From CAVSUR01 sp963731285 (lineage in GTDB: Bacteria > Actinomycetota > Actinomycetes > Streptosporangiales > Streptosporangiaceae): DNA of 64,000 nucleotides. The translations under genes and the position numbers were made by a program. The stretch lies in NCBI GenBank assembly GCA_963731285.1, contig CAVSUR010000009.1, forward strand, positions 1-64,000. The letters are read 5' to 3'. Under the pieces are notes generated by a model. The model was not told the DNA's origin. It was given only the letters and a program-made list of their open reading frames with translations, and made no database searches. This document shows positions 42,126 to 50,712 of the stretch, piece by piece. Positions within the stretch are counted from its first letter, which is position 1, and the number at the start of each line of letters is the position of its first letter.

Positions 42126-43631
42126 AGCAACCAGGGCCCGGCCATGGTGGCCAGGGCCCTGGCCACCCTGTTCGAGCTGGGCGACGGCGCGGTGCGGGTC
42201 ATCACCGAGCATGTGGGCGGCGGCTTCGGCGCCAAGGGCACCGCGCGGCCGCACGCGGTGCTGGCCGCGCTGGCCGCGCGCCGGGTCGGCCGCCCGGTCC
42301 GGGTGGTGCTGAGCCGGCCGCAGCTGTTCTCGCTGACCGGATACCGGACTCCGACGATCCAGCGGATCCGGCTCGGCGCGGATCCCGGCGGGCGGCTGAC
42401 CGCCCTCGATCACCTGGCCTGCTCGCAGACCTCCACCGTCGTCGAGTTCGCCGAGCAGACCGCCCAGATCTCCCGGGCCATGTACTCGGTGCCCAACCTG
42501 CGCACCCGGCACCGGCTGGCGGCCCTGGACGTGCCGACGCCGCGGTGGATGCGCGCGCCGGGTGAGGCGCCCGGCGCTTTCGCCCTGGAATGCGTCATGG
42601 ACGAGCTGGCGCACGCCTGCGGCATCGACCCGATCGAGCTGCGGGGCCCGCAACGAGCCCGACCGCGAGCCGGAGGGCGGCCGGCCGTTCAGCAGCCGCC
42701 ACCTGCTGGACTGCTTCGCCGAGGGCGCCCGCCGGTTCGGCTGGGCCGGCCGGGACCCGCGGCCTGGGTTGCGCCGGGACGGGGAGTGGCTAACCGGCAC
42801 CGGGGTGGCGTCCGCCACCTACCCGGCGCGCAGCTCGGAGTCGACGGCCACCGCCACCGCGCTGCCCGACGGCAGTTACGAGATCAAGATCGCCGCCGCC
42901 GACATCGGCCCGGGCGCGCGCACGGTGATCGCGCAGGTCGCCGCCGACGAGCTCGGCGCGGACCTGGGCCGCGTCGCTGTGCGCATCGGCGACTCCGGCT
43001 TCGGCCCTGCCATGATCGCCGGCGGGTCGATGGCACCGCCTCCTGGACCTGGGCGGTCACCAAGGCCTGCCGGCAGCTACGCGCGGAGCTGCCCGCCTCA
43101 GTGCGGCCAGCCGAGCCGGTCTCGGTCCGCGCGGACACTCATGACGACGTGGCGGCGCTGCCGGATCTGCTGCGGCACTCATTCGGCGCCCATTTCACCG
43201 AGGTGCGAGTGGATGCCACGCCCGGCGAGATCCGGGTGCCCCGGATGCTCGGGGTCTTCGCCGCCGGCCGGATCATTAACCCGCGCACCGCGCGCTCCCA
43301 GCTCATCGGCGGCATGACCATGGGCCTGTCGATGGCCCTGCACGAGGAATCAATCACCGACGCCGAGTTCGGCGACTTCGTCAACCACGACCTGGCGGGC
43401 TATCACATCGCCGCGTACGCCGACGTGGGCGTGATCGACGCGCACTGGATCTCCGAGTCCGACGACCAGCTCAACCCGCAGGGCGTCAAGGGGCTGGGCG
43501 AGCTCGGCATCGTCGGCGCGGCCGCCGCGATCGCCAACGCCGTCTGGCACGCGACCGGCCGCCGCTACCGTGATCTGCCCCTGACCCCCGCCCGGATCCT
43601 CGCCGCGGCGCAGTTGCCTGGCGGGCGATGA
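42126..43631 (+). pseudogene. Molybdenum hydroxylase large subunit, 5'-truncated and frameshifted
   Basis: The remaining two thirds of the molybdopterin-binding subunit: VITEHVGGGFGAKG, RTRHRLAALDVPTPRWMRAP (active-site loop), GTGVASATYPA, then after a gap GTASWTWAVTKAC and GVKGLGELGIVGAAAAIANA with the catalytic Glu of GLGE. About the first 230 residues are lost at the junction near 42125, and a short loop near 43030 is also gone, with frame changes at about 42640 and 43030. ORF end 43631 overlaps the next gene. It cannot make a working enzyme as read. Confidence 0.75.
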
Positions 43632-44055
43632 GCACCTATGCGCTGATTCCCGGGGCCGGCGGCGCGGCGTGGTACTGGCACCGGGTCGTCCCGCCGCTGC
43701 GGGCGGCCGGGCACCAGGCGATCGCTATCGACCTGCCCGGCGACGACGAGTCCGCGGGCCTGCCCGAGTACACGAGGCTCGCCGTGGCGGCAGCCGGCGG
43801 CCGGGACGACGTGGTGATCGTGGCCGGCTCTCTCGGTGGCTTCAGTGCGCCGCTGCTCGCGGCGCGGGTCCCGGTGCGCGCCATCGTCTTCGTCAACGGG
43901 CTGTGGCCGGCGCGCAGGACAGGTTCTTCCCGGCGGGGTTCCAGCGCGCGGTGGCGCGCGACCGGCTCGGGCTGGAGCTGGACGTGCTGCCCGGCGGTCA
44001 CCTCATCGCGCTCTCCCAGCCGCGGGCACTGGCGGACTACCTGCTCAGTCCGTAA
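43628..44055 (+). pseudogene. Alpha/beta hydrolase with internal deletion
   Basis: YALIPGAGGAAWYWHRVVPP (oxyanion region), VIVAGSLGGFSAPLLA (nucleophile Ser) and, in another frame, AQDRFFPAGFQRAVARDRLG with the catalytic His in GGHLIALSQP. About 90 residues between NGLWPA and the AQDRFFP segment are missing. ATG 43628 overlaps the hydroxylase stop. The stop at 44055 converges with the sigma gene. Confidence 0.75.
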
Positions 44056-45366
44056 GCCTGCGGTCGCCGGGGTCCGGGCCTGCTCGGCCCCGGCGGCTCC
44101 GGCCCGGGCCGCTGCCTCGCCCGCCCGGCGGGCCGACAGCTCGCGCTCGGCCGCGTTGGCGGTCAGCACGGCCGCGCGCTCGAACTCGGCCCGCGCCTCG
44201 GCCGGCCGCCCCAGCTTCATCAGCAGGTCACCGCGCACGCTCGGCAGCAGGTGGTAGCTGCGCAGCGCGGGCTCGGCGGCGAGCACGTCGACCATGTCCA
44301 GGGCCGCCTGCGGGCCGTAGGCCATCCCCACCGCCACCGCCCGGTTCAGCTCGATGACCGGTGACGGCGTGACCCGCACCAGCGCCGCATACAAGGCGGC
44401 GATCTGGGCCCAGTCGGTGTCCTCCGGCCGGAACGTGCGCGCGTGACAGGCCGCGATGGCCGCCTGCAGCGCGTACGGCCCCCGCTCCCCGCCGAGCTGC
44501 CCGGCCCGGTCCAGGGCGGCCAGGCCCCGGTTGATCAGCAGCCGGTCCCAGCGGTGCCGGTCCTGGTCCAGCAGCAGCACCGGCTGGCCGTCCGGCCCGG
44601 TGCGTGCCCGGACCCGGGAGGCCTGGATCTCCATCAGCGCCGCCAGCCCATGCACCTCCGGCTCATCCGGGGTGAGCTGGGCCAGGATGCGGCCCAGGCG
44701 CAGAGCCTCCGCGCACAGGGCGGGGCGCATCCAGTCGTCCCCCGCGGTCGCCGAGTACCCCTCGTTGAAGATGAGGTAAATGACCTCGAGCACCGAGGCC
44801 AGCCGTTCCGGCCGCTCCGGCGCCTCCGGCACCTCGACCGGCACCCGGGCGCTGGCCAGCGTCTTCTTGGCCCGGACGATCCGCTGCGCGACCGTGGGCT
44901 CGGGGACCAGGTAGCCGCGGGCTATCTCGGCGGCGGTCAGGCCGCCGAGCAGCCGGAGCGTCAGGGCGACCCGCCCGGTCACCGGCAGGACGGGATGGCA
45001 CGCGGTGAAGATCAGCCGCAGCAGGTCGTCCTCGATGCGGTCGCCGACCGCGGCGCCGAAATCGGGCACCGCGGCGCTGCCCTCGGCCTCCAGGGCCCGG
45101 CCGATCTGCTCGTACTTGCGCGCCAGGTCGGCGCTGCGGCGGAACTGGTCGACGGCCCGGCGCTTGGCCACGGTCATCAGCCACGCCCCCGGGCTGCGCG
45201 GCACCCCCGCCTGCGGCCACTGCTCCAGCGCCGCGACGACGGCGTCCTGGGCCAGCTCCTCGGCCAGTCCGACATCGCCGGCGTACCGGGCCAGCCCGGC
45301 CACCAGGCGGGCCCACTCCATCCGGACGACGGCCTCGACCGCAGCGTGCGCCTGGTCAGCCGTCAT
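43636..45366 (-). CDS. ECF42-type sigma factor, apparent readthrough at the 3' end
   Basis: Residues 1 to about 430 are a complete ECF42 factor: region 2 (LVAGLARYAGDVGLAEELAQ, PGAWLMTVAKRRAVDQFRR), region 4 (LRLLGGLTAAEIARGYLVPE) and the TPR-like domain (VIYLIFNEGYSATAGDDWMR, LNRAVAVGMAYGPQAALDMV). The last 145 residues are translated from the antisense of the hydrolase gene, so the true stop near 44050 was probably lost to an indel. Its DGPF partner lies directly upstream (45429-45764). The pair duplicates that at 38.2 kb in the opposite orientation. Confidence 0.85.
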   Translation of the reverse strand: MTADQAHAAVEAVVRMEWARLVAGLARYAGDVGLAEELAQDAVVAALEQWPQAGVPRSPGAWLMTVAKRRAVDQFRRSADLARKYEQIGRALEAEGSAAVPDFGAAVGDRIEDDLLRLIFTACHPVLPVTGRVALTLRLLGGLTAAEIARGYLVPEPTVAQRIVRAKKTLASARVPVEVPEAPERPERLASVLEVIYLIFNEGYSATAGDDWMRPALCAEALRLGRILAQLTPDEPEVHGLAALMEIQASRVRARTGPDGQPVLLLDQDRHRWDRLLINRGLAALDRAGQLGGERGPYALQAAIAACHARTFRPEDTDWAQIAALYAALVRVTPSPVIELNRAVAVGMAYGPQAALDMVDVLAAEPALRSYHLLPSVRGDLLMKLGRPAEARAEFERAAVLTANAAERELSARRAGEAAARAGAAGAEQARTPATAGLRTEQVVRQCPRLGERDEVTAGQHVQLQPEPVARHRALEPRREEPVLRAGHSPLTKTMARTGTRAASSGALKPPREPATITTSSRPPAAATASLVYSGRPADSSSPGRSIAIAWCPAARSGGTTRCQYHAAPPAPGISA

Positions 45367-45428
45367 GAGACCCGATCACACCACCGGCCGGCCCGACGGG
45401 CAAGCCAGCCGGCGGTGCGACCGGGCGG

Positions 45429-45764
45429 TCAGTAGACCTGCCGGATCGTGCTCTCGCCGCCCCCGGCGATGCGCAGGAACCGCTTGGTCCACTCGATGGC
45501 CTCGGCCTTGTCCCGCACCTCCATCAGGGCCCAGCCGCCGACCAGCTCCTTGGCCTCGGTGAACGGCCCGTCGATGACGGTGAACTTGCCGTCGGCGTAG
45601 CTCACCCGGGTCGCCTCGTCCAGCGGCGCGATCCCGCCGGCCGCGACCAGCACCCCGGCCTTGGTGGCCTCCTCGACGAACTGGCCCATCTCCGTCATGA
45701 GCTCGGGGCTCGGCGGTGCCACCGGCGCCGAGGGGTCGCCCAGGGTGTACCCGAAATACCGCAT
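45429..45764 (-). CDS. YCII/DGPF-domain protein
   Basis: A 111-residue protein: YFGYTLGDPSAPVAPPSPEL, FTVIDGPFTEAKELVGGWAL (DGPF). ATG 45764 is chosen over a much longer frame that overlaps the ABC permease. It precedes the second ECF42 sigma gene by 62 bases. Same role as the 38226 gene; substrate unknown. Confidence 0.85.
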   Translation of the reverse strand: MRYFGYTLGDPSAPVAPPSPELMTEMGQFVEEATKAGVLVAAGGIAPLDEATRVSYADGKFTVIDGPFTEAKELVGGWALMEVRDKAEAIEWTKRFLRIAGGGESTIRQVY

Positions 45765-45910
45765 TGCGCTGCTCCTTCTGCTCGGACTACGGCTGCCGCT
45801 GCGCTGCATCCCGCCGCGGCTTCTCATCCATGCGTCGAACGCACCGCCCCCGGATCGACATGGCCGCGAAAGAATTCCGGAGCCGCCGCCCCTGCCGCCC
45901 GGCGGGCCGG

Positions 45911-46792
45911 TCAGGACAGCACGCGGCGGCGGAAGTTGCGCAGCCCGAGGGCCAGGAACACCACGCCGAAACCCACTACCACCGGGTAGATCACGTACAA
46001 ATGCATGTGCGGCGCCGTGGTGAACGCGGCCCGCATGCCCTCGTTGACGTAAATCAGCGGGTTGACCAGGACGATCGTCTGCAGCCAGTGCCAGCCGCCG
46101 ACGGTCACCGGCGCCAGCTTCGTCCACGAGTAGTACGTCCCGCCCAGGAACGTGATCGGCAGGATGATGAAGCCGAACATCAGCCCGATGTTGCGCGGCT
46201 CGAAGCTGGTGCCGAGGACCAGCCCGAGGCCGCCCATCGCCACGGACGCGAGCGGCACGAACGTGACGATGAGCCACCAGTGCAGGGTCAGGTGCGCCTG
46301 CACCCCGGGTGCGTGCACCACCGAGGCGATCGGCAGCACGATGATCGCCGACAGCACGCCCTGGGCCGCCCCGGAGGCCACCTTAGCGATGGCGACCAGC
46401 CAGATCGGGCACGGCGCCTGCACCCGGTCCTCGATCTCCCGGGTGAAGCCGAACTCCTGCGCCATCGCCAGGGCGATCGACTGCACGCCCTGGAACATGA
46501 CCGAGATACCGACCACGCCGGGCACCAGGATGGTCGCGAACCCGGACTCCGCGGCGGCCCCGTGCCCGCCGATGCTCTGCCCGATCTTGGGAAAGACATA
46601 CAGGAACACGAAGCACAGCAGGAACGGCTGGATCAGGGTCCGCAGCACGAACTCCCACAGGTGCTTGCGCAGCACCACGAGGTCACGCAGCATCAGCGCG
46701 CCGAGCGCGGTCCAGCTCGCGGCGGCGACCGACCGGAGAGGGCTGGCGCCGATCGGCCGCGCGGGTGCCGGAGAAGTGGTGGTCGCGGCCAT
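45911..46792 (-). CDS. ABC-2 type drug exporter permease
   Basis: A 293-residue protein with six helices of the DrrB/ABC-2 family (LWEFVLRTLIQPFLLCFVFL, GISVMFQGVQSIALAMAQEF, FGFIILPITFLGGTYYSW, LQTIVLVNPLIYVNEGMR). ATG 46792 overlaps the ATPase stop (ATGA). With the ATPase it forms a daunorubicin-resistance-like exporter. Intact. Confidence 0.88.
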   Translation of the reverse strand: MAATTTSPAPARPIGASPLRSVAAASWTALGALMLRDLVVLRKHLWEFVLRTLIQPFLLCFVFLYVFPKIGQSIGGHGAAAESGFATILVPGVVGISVMFQGVQSIALAMAQEFGFTREIEDRVQAPCPIWLVAIAKVASGAAQGVLSAIIVLPIASVVHAPGVQAHLTLHWWLIVTFVPLASVAMGGLGLVLGTSFEPRNIGLMFGFIILPITFLGGTYYSWTKLAPVTVGGWHWLQTIVLVNPLIYVNEGMRAAFTTAPHMHLYVIYPVVVGFGVVFLALGLRNFRRRVLS

Positions 46793-47796
46793 CAGTCCCG
46801 CAGCTCCTTGCCGGTCAGGTTGATGAACACGGTCTCCAGGCTGGGCTCGGCTATCGACAGGTCGGCCAGGTCGAAGCCGCCCCGCTCGGCGGCCAGCACG
46901 ATCGCGGCGATGGGCCGCTCGGAACCCTGCAGGTGCAGCTGCAGGCCGCCGGAGATCAGCCGGGTGCGGGTCACCCCCGCGACCTCGCGTTGCAGCAGCC
47001 CGGCCAGCTGGCCGGTATCGCCGGACGCCTGCACCGTCACGATCGTGTCCGCTCCGACGCTCTGCTTGAGCGCGGCGGGGGTGTCCAGGGCCAGGATCCT
47101 GCCGTGGTCCATGATCGCGACCCGGCCGCAGAGCTTGTCGGCCTCCTCCATGTAATGCGTGGTCAGCAGGATGGTCTGGCCCGCTGCGTGCAGCTCGCCG
47201 AGCAGGTCCCACAGCGCCAGCCTGCTCTGCGGGTCCAGGCCCGCCGTCGGCTCGTCGAGGAACAGTACCGATGGCCGGTGGAAGAGGGCCCGGGCCACCA
47301 TCAGCCGCTGCGCCATCCCGCCCGACAGCGCGTACACCGAGGCCTTCGCCCATCGCGACAGCTGGAACTGCTCGAGCAGCTCGTCGGCGATCCGCCGGGA
47401 CGCCCTGGCGCCCATGCCGAACAGCCGGCCGTGGAAGTACAGGTTCTCCCACACGGTCAGCTGGCGGTCCAGCGTGTTCTGCTGGGAGACGATCCCGCTC
47501 AGCTGCTTGGCCAGCGCCGGATGCGCCGCAACGTCGATCCCGGCCACGAACGCCCGGCCGGAGGTCGGGACGACCCGGGTGGTCAGCATCCCGGCGGTGG
47601 TGGTCTTGCCCGCGCCGTTCGGCCCGAGCAGGCCGAAGATCTCCCCGGCCCGGACGTCAAGGCTGAGCCGGTCGACCGCCGGGAAGTCCGTGCCGGGATA
47701 GATCTTGGTCAGGCCTTCGGTGTGAATGACCGCATCCGCCGGAACCTGCTGGCTGGCCGGCCCGGCCGCGCTGGCCGGCGCTGCTGCGGTGCTCAT
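46792..47796 (-). CDS. ABC transporter ATP-binding protein, DrrA-like
   Basis: A 334-residue protein with Walker A GPNGAGKTTT, Q-loop, signature ALSGGMAQR, Walker B VLFLDEPTAGLD and H-loop TTHYMEEAD, plus the C-terminal extension typical of DrrA. It powers the adjacent permease. The marR gene lies 43 bases upstream on the same strand, so the three form one operon under MarR control. Confidence 0.9.
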   Translation of the reverse strand: MSTAAAPASAAGPASQQVPADAVIHTEGLTKIYPGTDFPAVDRLSLDVRAGEIFGLLGPNGAGKTTTAGMLTTRVVPTSGRAFVAGIDVAAHPALAKQLSGIVSQQNTLDRQLTVWENLYFHGRLFGMGARASRRIADELLEQFQLSRWAKASVYALSGGMAQRLMVARALFHRPSVLFLDEPTAGLDPQSRLALWDLLGELHAAGQTILLTTHYMEEADKLCGRVAIMDHGRILALDTPAALKQSVGADTIVTVQASGDTGQLAGLLQREVAGVTRTRLISGGLQLHLQGSERPIAAIVLAAERGGFDLADLSIAEPSLETVFINLTGKELRD

Positions 47797-47839
47797 TGCG
47801 CCTCATCGTAGCCCCGCATCCGCCGCGGGCCGCCGCGGG

Positions 47840-48280
47840 TCAGCTTCCGCGGACGTTGCCGTGCAGCGTGTCGAGCAGGTGCCTGGCCTGCTCGAGGTCG
47901 GCGTCAGACAGCCCGGCGCGCAGCCGCTGGTCGAACGCCGCCGCGGCGGCGGCCAGCCTGGTGAACAGGGCCTCCCCGGCCGCGGTGAGCTCGACCAGCT
48001 GCACCCGCCGGTTCACCGGGTCCCGCCGCCGGGTCAGCAGCCCGGCGGCCTCCATCGCGGTCAGGTGATGGGTGAGCGTCGCGTCCTGGATGCCGACCGC
48101 GCCGGCCAGCTGGCGCTGATTGGACGGCTGCCCGAGCTTGAGCGAGATCAGGATCAGCCAGGCCGGCAGCGACCCGCCGGCGGCCGTGAGCGCGTCATCG
48201 AAGGCCCGGTTCACGTCCTTGGCCACACGGCCGAGGTGACGGCCGATCGGGGTGATGGCGGGACGCGGCATGACCGCCAT
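47840..48280 (-). CDS. MarR-family transcriptional regulator
   Basis: A 146-residue winged-helix repressor: QRQLAGAVGIQDATLTHHLT is the recognition helix, followed by the wing RRRDPVNRRVQLVELTAAGE. It probably represses the exporter operon and itself by binding the dyads at 48292-48320 and releases them on contact with a drug. A slightly later ATG (MPRPAITP, residue 4) is possible. Confidence 0.88.
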   Translation of the reverse strand: MAVMPRPAITPIGRHLGRVAKDVNRAFDDALTAAGGSLPAWLILISLKLGQPSNQRQLAGAVGIQDATLTHHLTAMEAAGLLTRRRDPVNRRVQLVELTAAGEALFTRLAAAAAAFDQRLRAGLSDADLEQARHLLDTLHGNVRGS

Positions 48281-48291
48281 CCTAGCCCTAC

Positions 48292-48320
48292 TTTGACATC
48301 AAACCCTTAGATGTCTAAGG
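48292..48320. promoter_or_regulatory. Paired operator dyads between marR and the dehydrogenase
   Basis: TTTGACATCAAA (48292-48303) and CCTTAGATGTCTAAGG (48305-48320), perfect arms around two central bases, lie between divergent starts at 48280 and 48355. Likely MarR-binding sites. Confidence 0.65.
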
Positions 48321-48354
48321 TTAGTTATCGAAGCGATTGAGAGGGAGGCCGGGA

Positions 48355-49152
48355 ATGAGCGAGCCGTCACTGCACGGGCAAGTGGCCCTGGTGGCCGGGG
48401 CGAGCCGGGGGATCGGCGCGGTCGTGGCCCGGACGCTGGCCACGGCGGGCGCGGCCGTGGTGCTGGGAGCCCGTGACCGGGCCGCGGTGGAATCGGTCGC
48501 CGCGGGCATCGAGGCCGCCGGCGGCCGGGCGACCGCGGTCAGCGCCGACGTGACCGGCGAGGACTCCGCGCGCGGCCTGGCCGACCGGGCCCTCGCGGCC
48601 TACGGCCGCCTGGACGCCGCATTCAACAACGCCGCGGCCGGCCCGCTGCCTGCGCCGCTCGCCGACATCGACCCGGCGGAATTCGACCGCTCCATCGCCA
48701 CCAGCGTCCGCGGCACGTTCCTCGGGATGAAGTTCCAGATCCCGGCCATGCTGCGGACCGGCGGCGGCACGATCGTCAACATGGCCTCGGTAGCCGGCCT
48801 GAACGGCACGGCCAGCCTGGCCGCCTACGTGGCGGGCAAGGCCGGGATCATCGGGCTGACGAAGGTCGCGGCGCTGGATTACGCCGACCAGGGCATCCGG
48901 GTGAACGTCGTGGCGCCCGGCCCGATTCTCACCCATCACCTGGAGGCGGCCGGGCCGCGCGCCCAGCAGCTGGCCGGGCAGTCCACCCCGATGCGGCGGA
49001 TCGGCACCGCCGCCGAGGTCGCCCAGGTGGTGCTGTGGCTCTGCTCGCCGCAGTCCTCGTTCGTGACCGGGGCCGTGATCCCGGTCGACGGCGGCCAGAT
49101 GGCCGGCCACAAGCCGCCGCAGATGTACCGGCCCGGCCAGCCGATGGAGTAG
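48355..49152 (+). CDS. Short-chain dehydrogenase/reductase
   Basis: A 265-residue SDR: the Rossmann motif GASRGIG, NNAAAGP, the catalytic Ser in SVAGLNGTAS, then Tyr-x-x-x-Lys in AAYVAGKAG, and PVDGG near the end. NAD(P)-dependent oxidoreductase of the classical type. ATG 48355 follows GGGAGG. Divergent from marR, so it is likely part of the same detoxification regulon. Confidence 0.88.
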   Translation: MSEPSLHGQVALVAGASRGIGAVVARTLATAGAAVVLGARDRAAVESVAAGIEAAGGRATAVSADVTGEDSARGLADRALAAYGRLDAAFNNAAAGPLPAPLADIDPAEFDRSIATSVRGTFLGMKFQIPAMLRTGGGTIVNMASVAGLNGTASLAAYVAGKAGIIGLTKVAALDYADQGIRVNVVAPGPILTHHLEAAGPRAQQLAGQSTPMRRIGTAAEVAQVVLWLCSPQSSFVTGAVIPVDGGQMAGHKPPQMYRPGQPME

Positions 49153-49217
49153 CCGCAGGACGCCTCGCCCGGCGGGCCAGCCGCCGGCCGCGGGAACGGT
49201 GCTGGTAAATACCGGCG

Positions 49218-50708
49218 CTAGCGGACCAGGGTGACCCGGTCGATCTCGGTTCCGTCCTCGGCCAGTGCCCGCACCACCAGGGTGGCGCCCCCGCCTGCCA
49301 GCGGGCCGGGCCGGCTGTCGGCCACCAGCAGGCAGTAGCCGGTGTACCGGACCCGGGACCATCCGGCGGGCTCGCCGGCGGTCTCGCCGCCGCCGGCATG
49401 CACGTAACCGCGGACGGTGACGGCGCCCGGCCCGCGCCCGGGGTAGCTGTCCGCCGCCGGGAAGCCGTAGAGGTTCATCCCGCCGCCGCCGGCCGTGATG
49501 TACGTGGTGCCGTCGGCGGCCGGGCGGACGGTCGCCCCGGGGGGTGCCGCGGCGCCGCAGCGGCCGCCGGCCAGCGGATCGGTCCGCTCGTAGACGTGGT
49601 TGTGCCCGTTGATGACCAGGTCGACGTGATGCCGGTCGAACAGCGGCACCCAGGCCTCGCGCACGCCGCCGTCCGAGCCGTGCGCCGAGCAGGTGCAGTA
49701 GGCGCAGTGGTGGAAGAACACCACGATGAAGTCGACGTCGGGGCGGCTGCGCAGCGCCGCCAGGGAGGCGGCCAGCCAGCTGGTCTGCGCGCCGCCGGTG
49801 TAGCCGTGGTTCGCCGTGATCTCGGCCGACACGTCGTTGGCGTCCAGGCTGACCACGCCGACGTTGCCGTACACGAATGAGTAGTAGACAGGCGGGGGCC
49901 CGGCCGCGGAGCCGCCGGTAAACGCGAACCGGGCGCGCTGGCCGCCGTAGCCATCCGCAGAGTGCCACGCCTCCATCTCATGGTTACCCACGGCGATCTG
50001 CCACGGGATCTGGCCGGCCGCCTGCTCGATGAGGGCGAAGAACGAATCCCAGATCCGCGGGTCGTAGCCGTCGGTGATCAGGCCGCGGCCCCCGGACTCG
50101 GCGTAGGAGATGTCCCCCGCGTGCAGGTGGAACGCCGGATCCTGGGCACGGACCAGGGCCGCGGCGGCCGCCGCGTCGTAGCTGACGCCCTGATCGCCGA
50201 ACGCGGTGAAGGTGAAGGGCTCCCGCCCGGCCGGCGCGGTGCGGAAGACGCCTCCCGGCCCGGCCGGCCCGGGATCGAGGCCGCGGTGCCCGATCGCGTA
50301 GTAGTACCGCCGGCCCGGCCGCAGCCCGCTGACCGCGGCGTGCACGTAGTACTGCTCGATGACCGGGCCAGCCGACGGCGGCGCCGGGTGCACGGGGCGG
50401 GTGTCGCGGCGCCGGGTGGTCACGGCCCTGATCTCGGCCGCGACCCGCTGGCTGAGATCGCCGGGCGACTCCCCGACGCGCAGGAACGGATCGCTGACCA
50501 GGGCCGGGACCTGCCAGGCCACGCTCATCTGCCGGGCCGGGTCGGCGCCGAACGCCAGGTGCCGCCCGGAGGCCGGGATGGCCGTGCCGGCCTCCGGGCG
50601 GCGGCCAGGCGCGGCGGCGGTTCCCGGCCGCACGGCGGCCCGGCGGCGATACCAGTCGTGCTGCTCGGCCAGGCTGAGGCGGCCAGCCTGATCCGGGGTC
50701 ATGCCCAT
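49218..50708 (-). CDS. Purple acid phosphatase-like metallophosphoesterase
   Basis: A 496-residue protein. An N-terminal fibronectin-like domain (about 60-160: ARQMSVAWQVPAL, YVHAAVSGLRPGRRYYYAIG) precedes the metallophosphatase core: FTAFGDQG, HAGDISYAESGG, VGNHEMEAW, FFHHCAYC and GHNHVYERTDP. All dinuclear-metal ligands are present. No signal peptide is visible at this start, which is odd for a family that is normally secreted. Five bases separate it from glgX on the same strand. Confidence 0.85.
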   Translation of the reverse strand: MGMTPDQAGRLSLAEQHDWYRRRAAVRPGTAAAPGRRPEAGTAIPASGRHLAFGADPARQMSVAWQVPALVSDPFLRVGESPGDLSQRVAAEIRAVTTRRRDTRPVHPAPPSAGPVIEQYYVHAAVSGLRPGRRYYYAIGHRGLDPGPAGPGGVFRTAPAGREPFTFTAFGDQGVSYDAAAAAALVRAQDPAFHLHAGDISYAESGGRGLITDGYDPRIWDSFFALIEQAAGQIPWQIAVGNHEMEAWHSADGYGGQRARFAFTGGSAAGPPPVYYSFVYGNVGVVSLDANDVSAEITANHGYTGGAQTSWLAASLAALRSRPDVDFIVVFFHHCAYCTCSAHGSDGGVREAWVPLFDRHHVDLVINGHNHVYERTDPLAGGRCGAAAPPGATVRPAADGTTYITAGGGGMNLYGFPAADSYPGRGPGAVTVRGYVHAGGGETAGEPAGWSRVRYTGYCLLVADSRPGPLAGGGATLVVRALAEDGTEIDRVTLVR

Positions 50709-50712
50709 CCGG

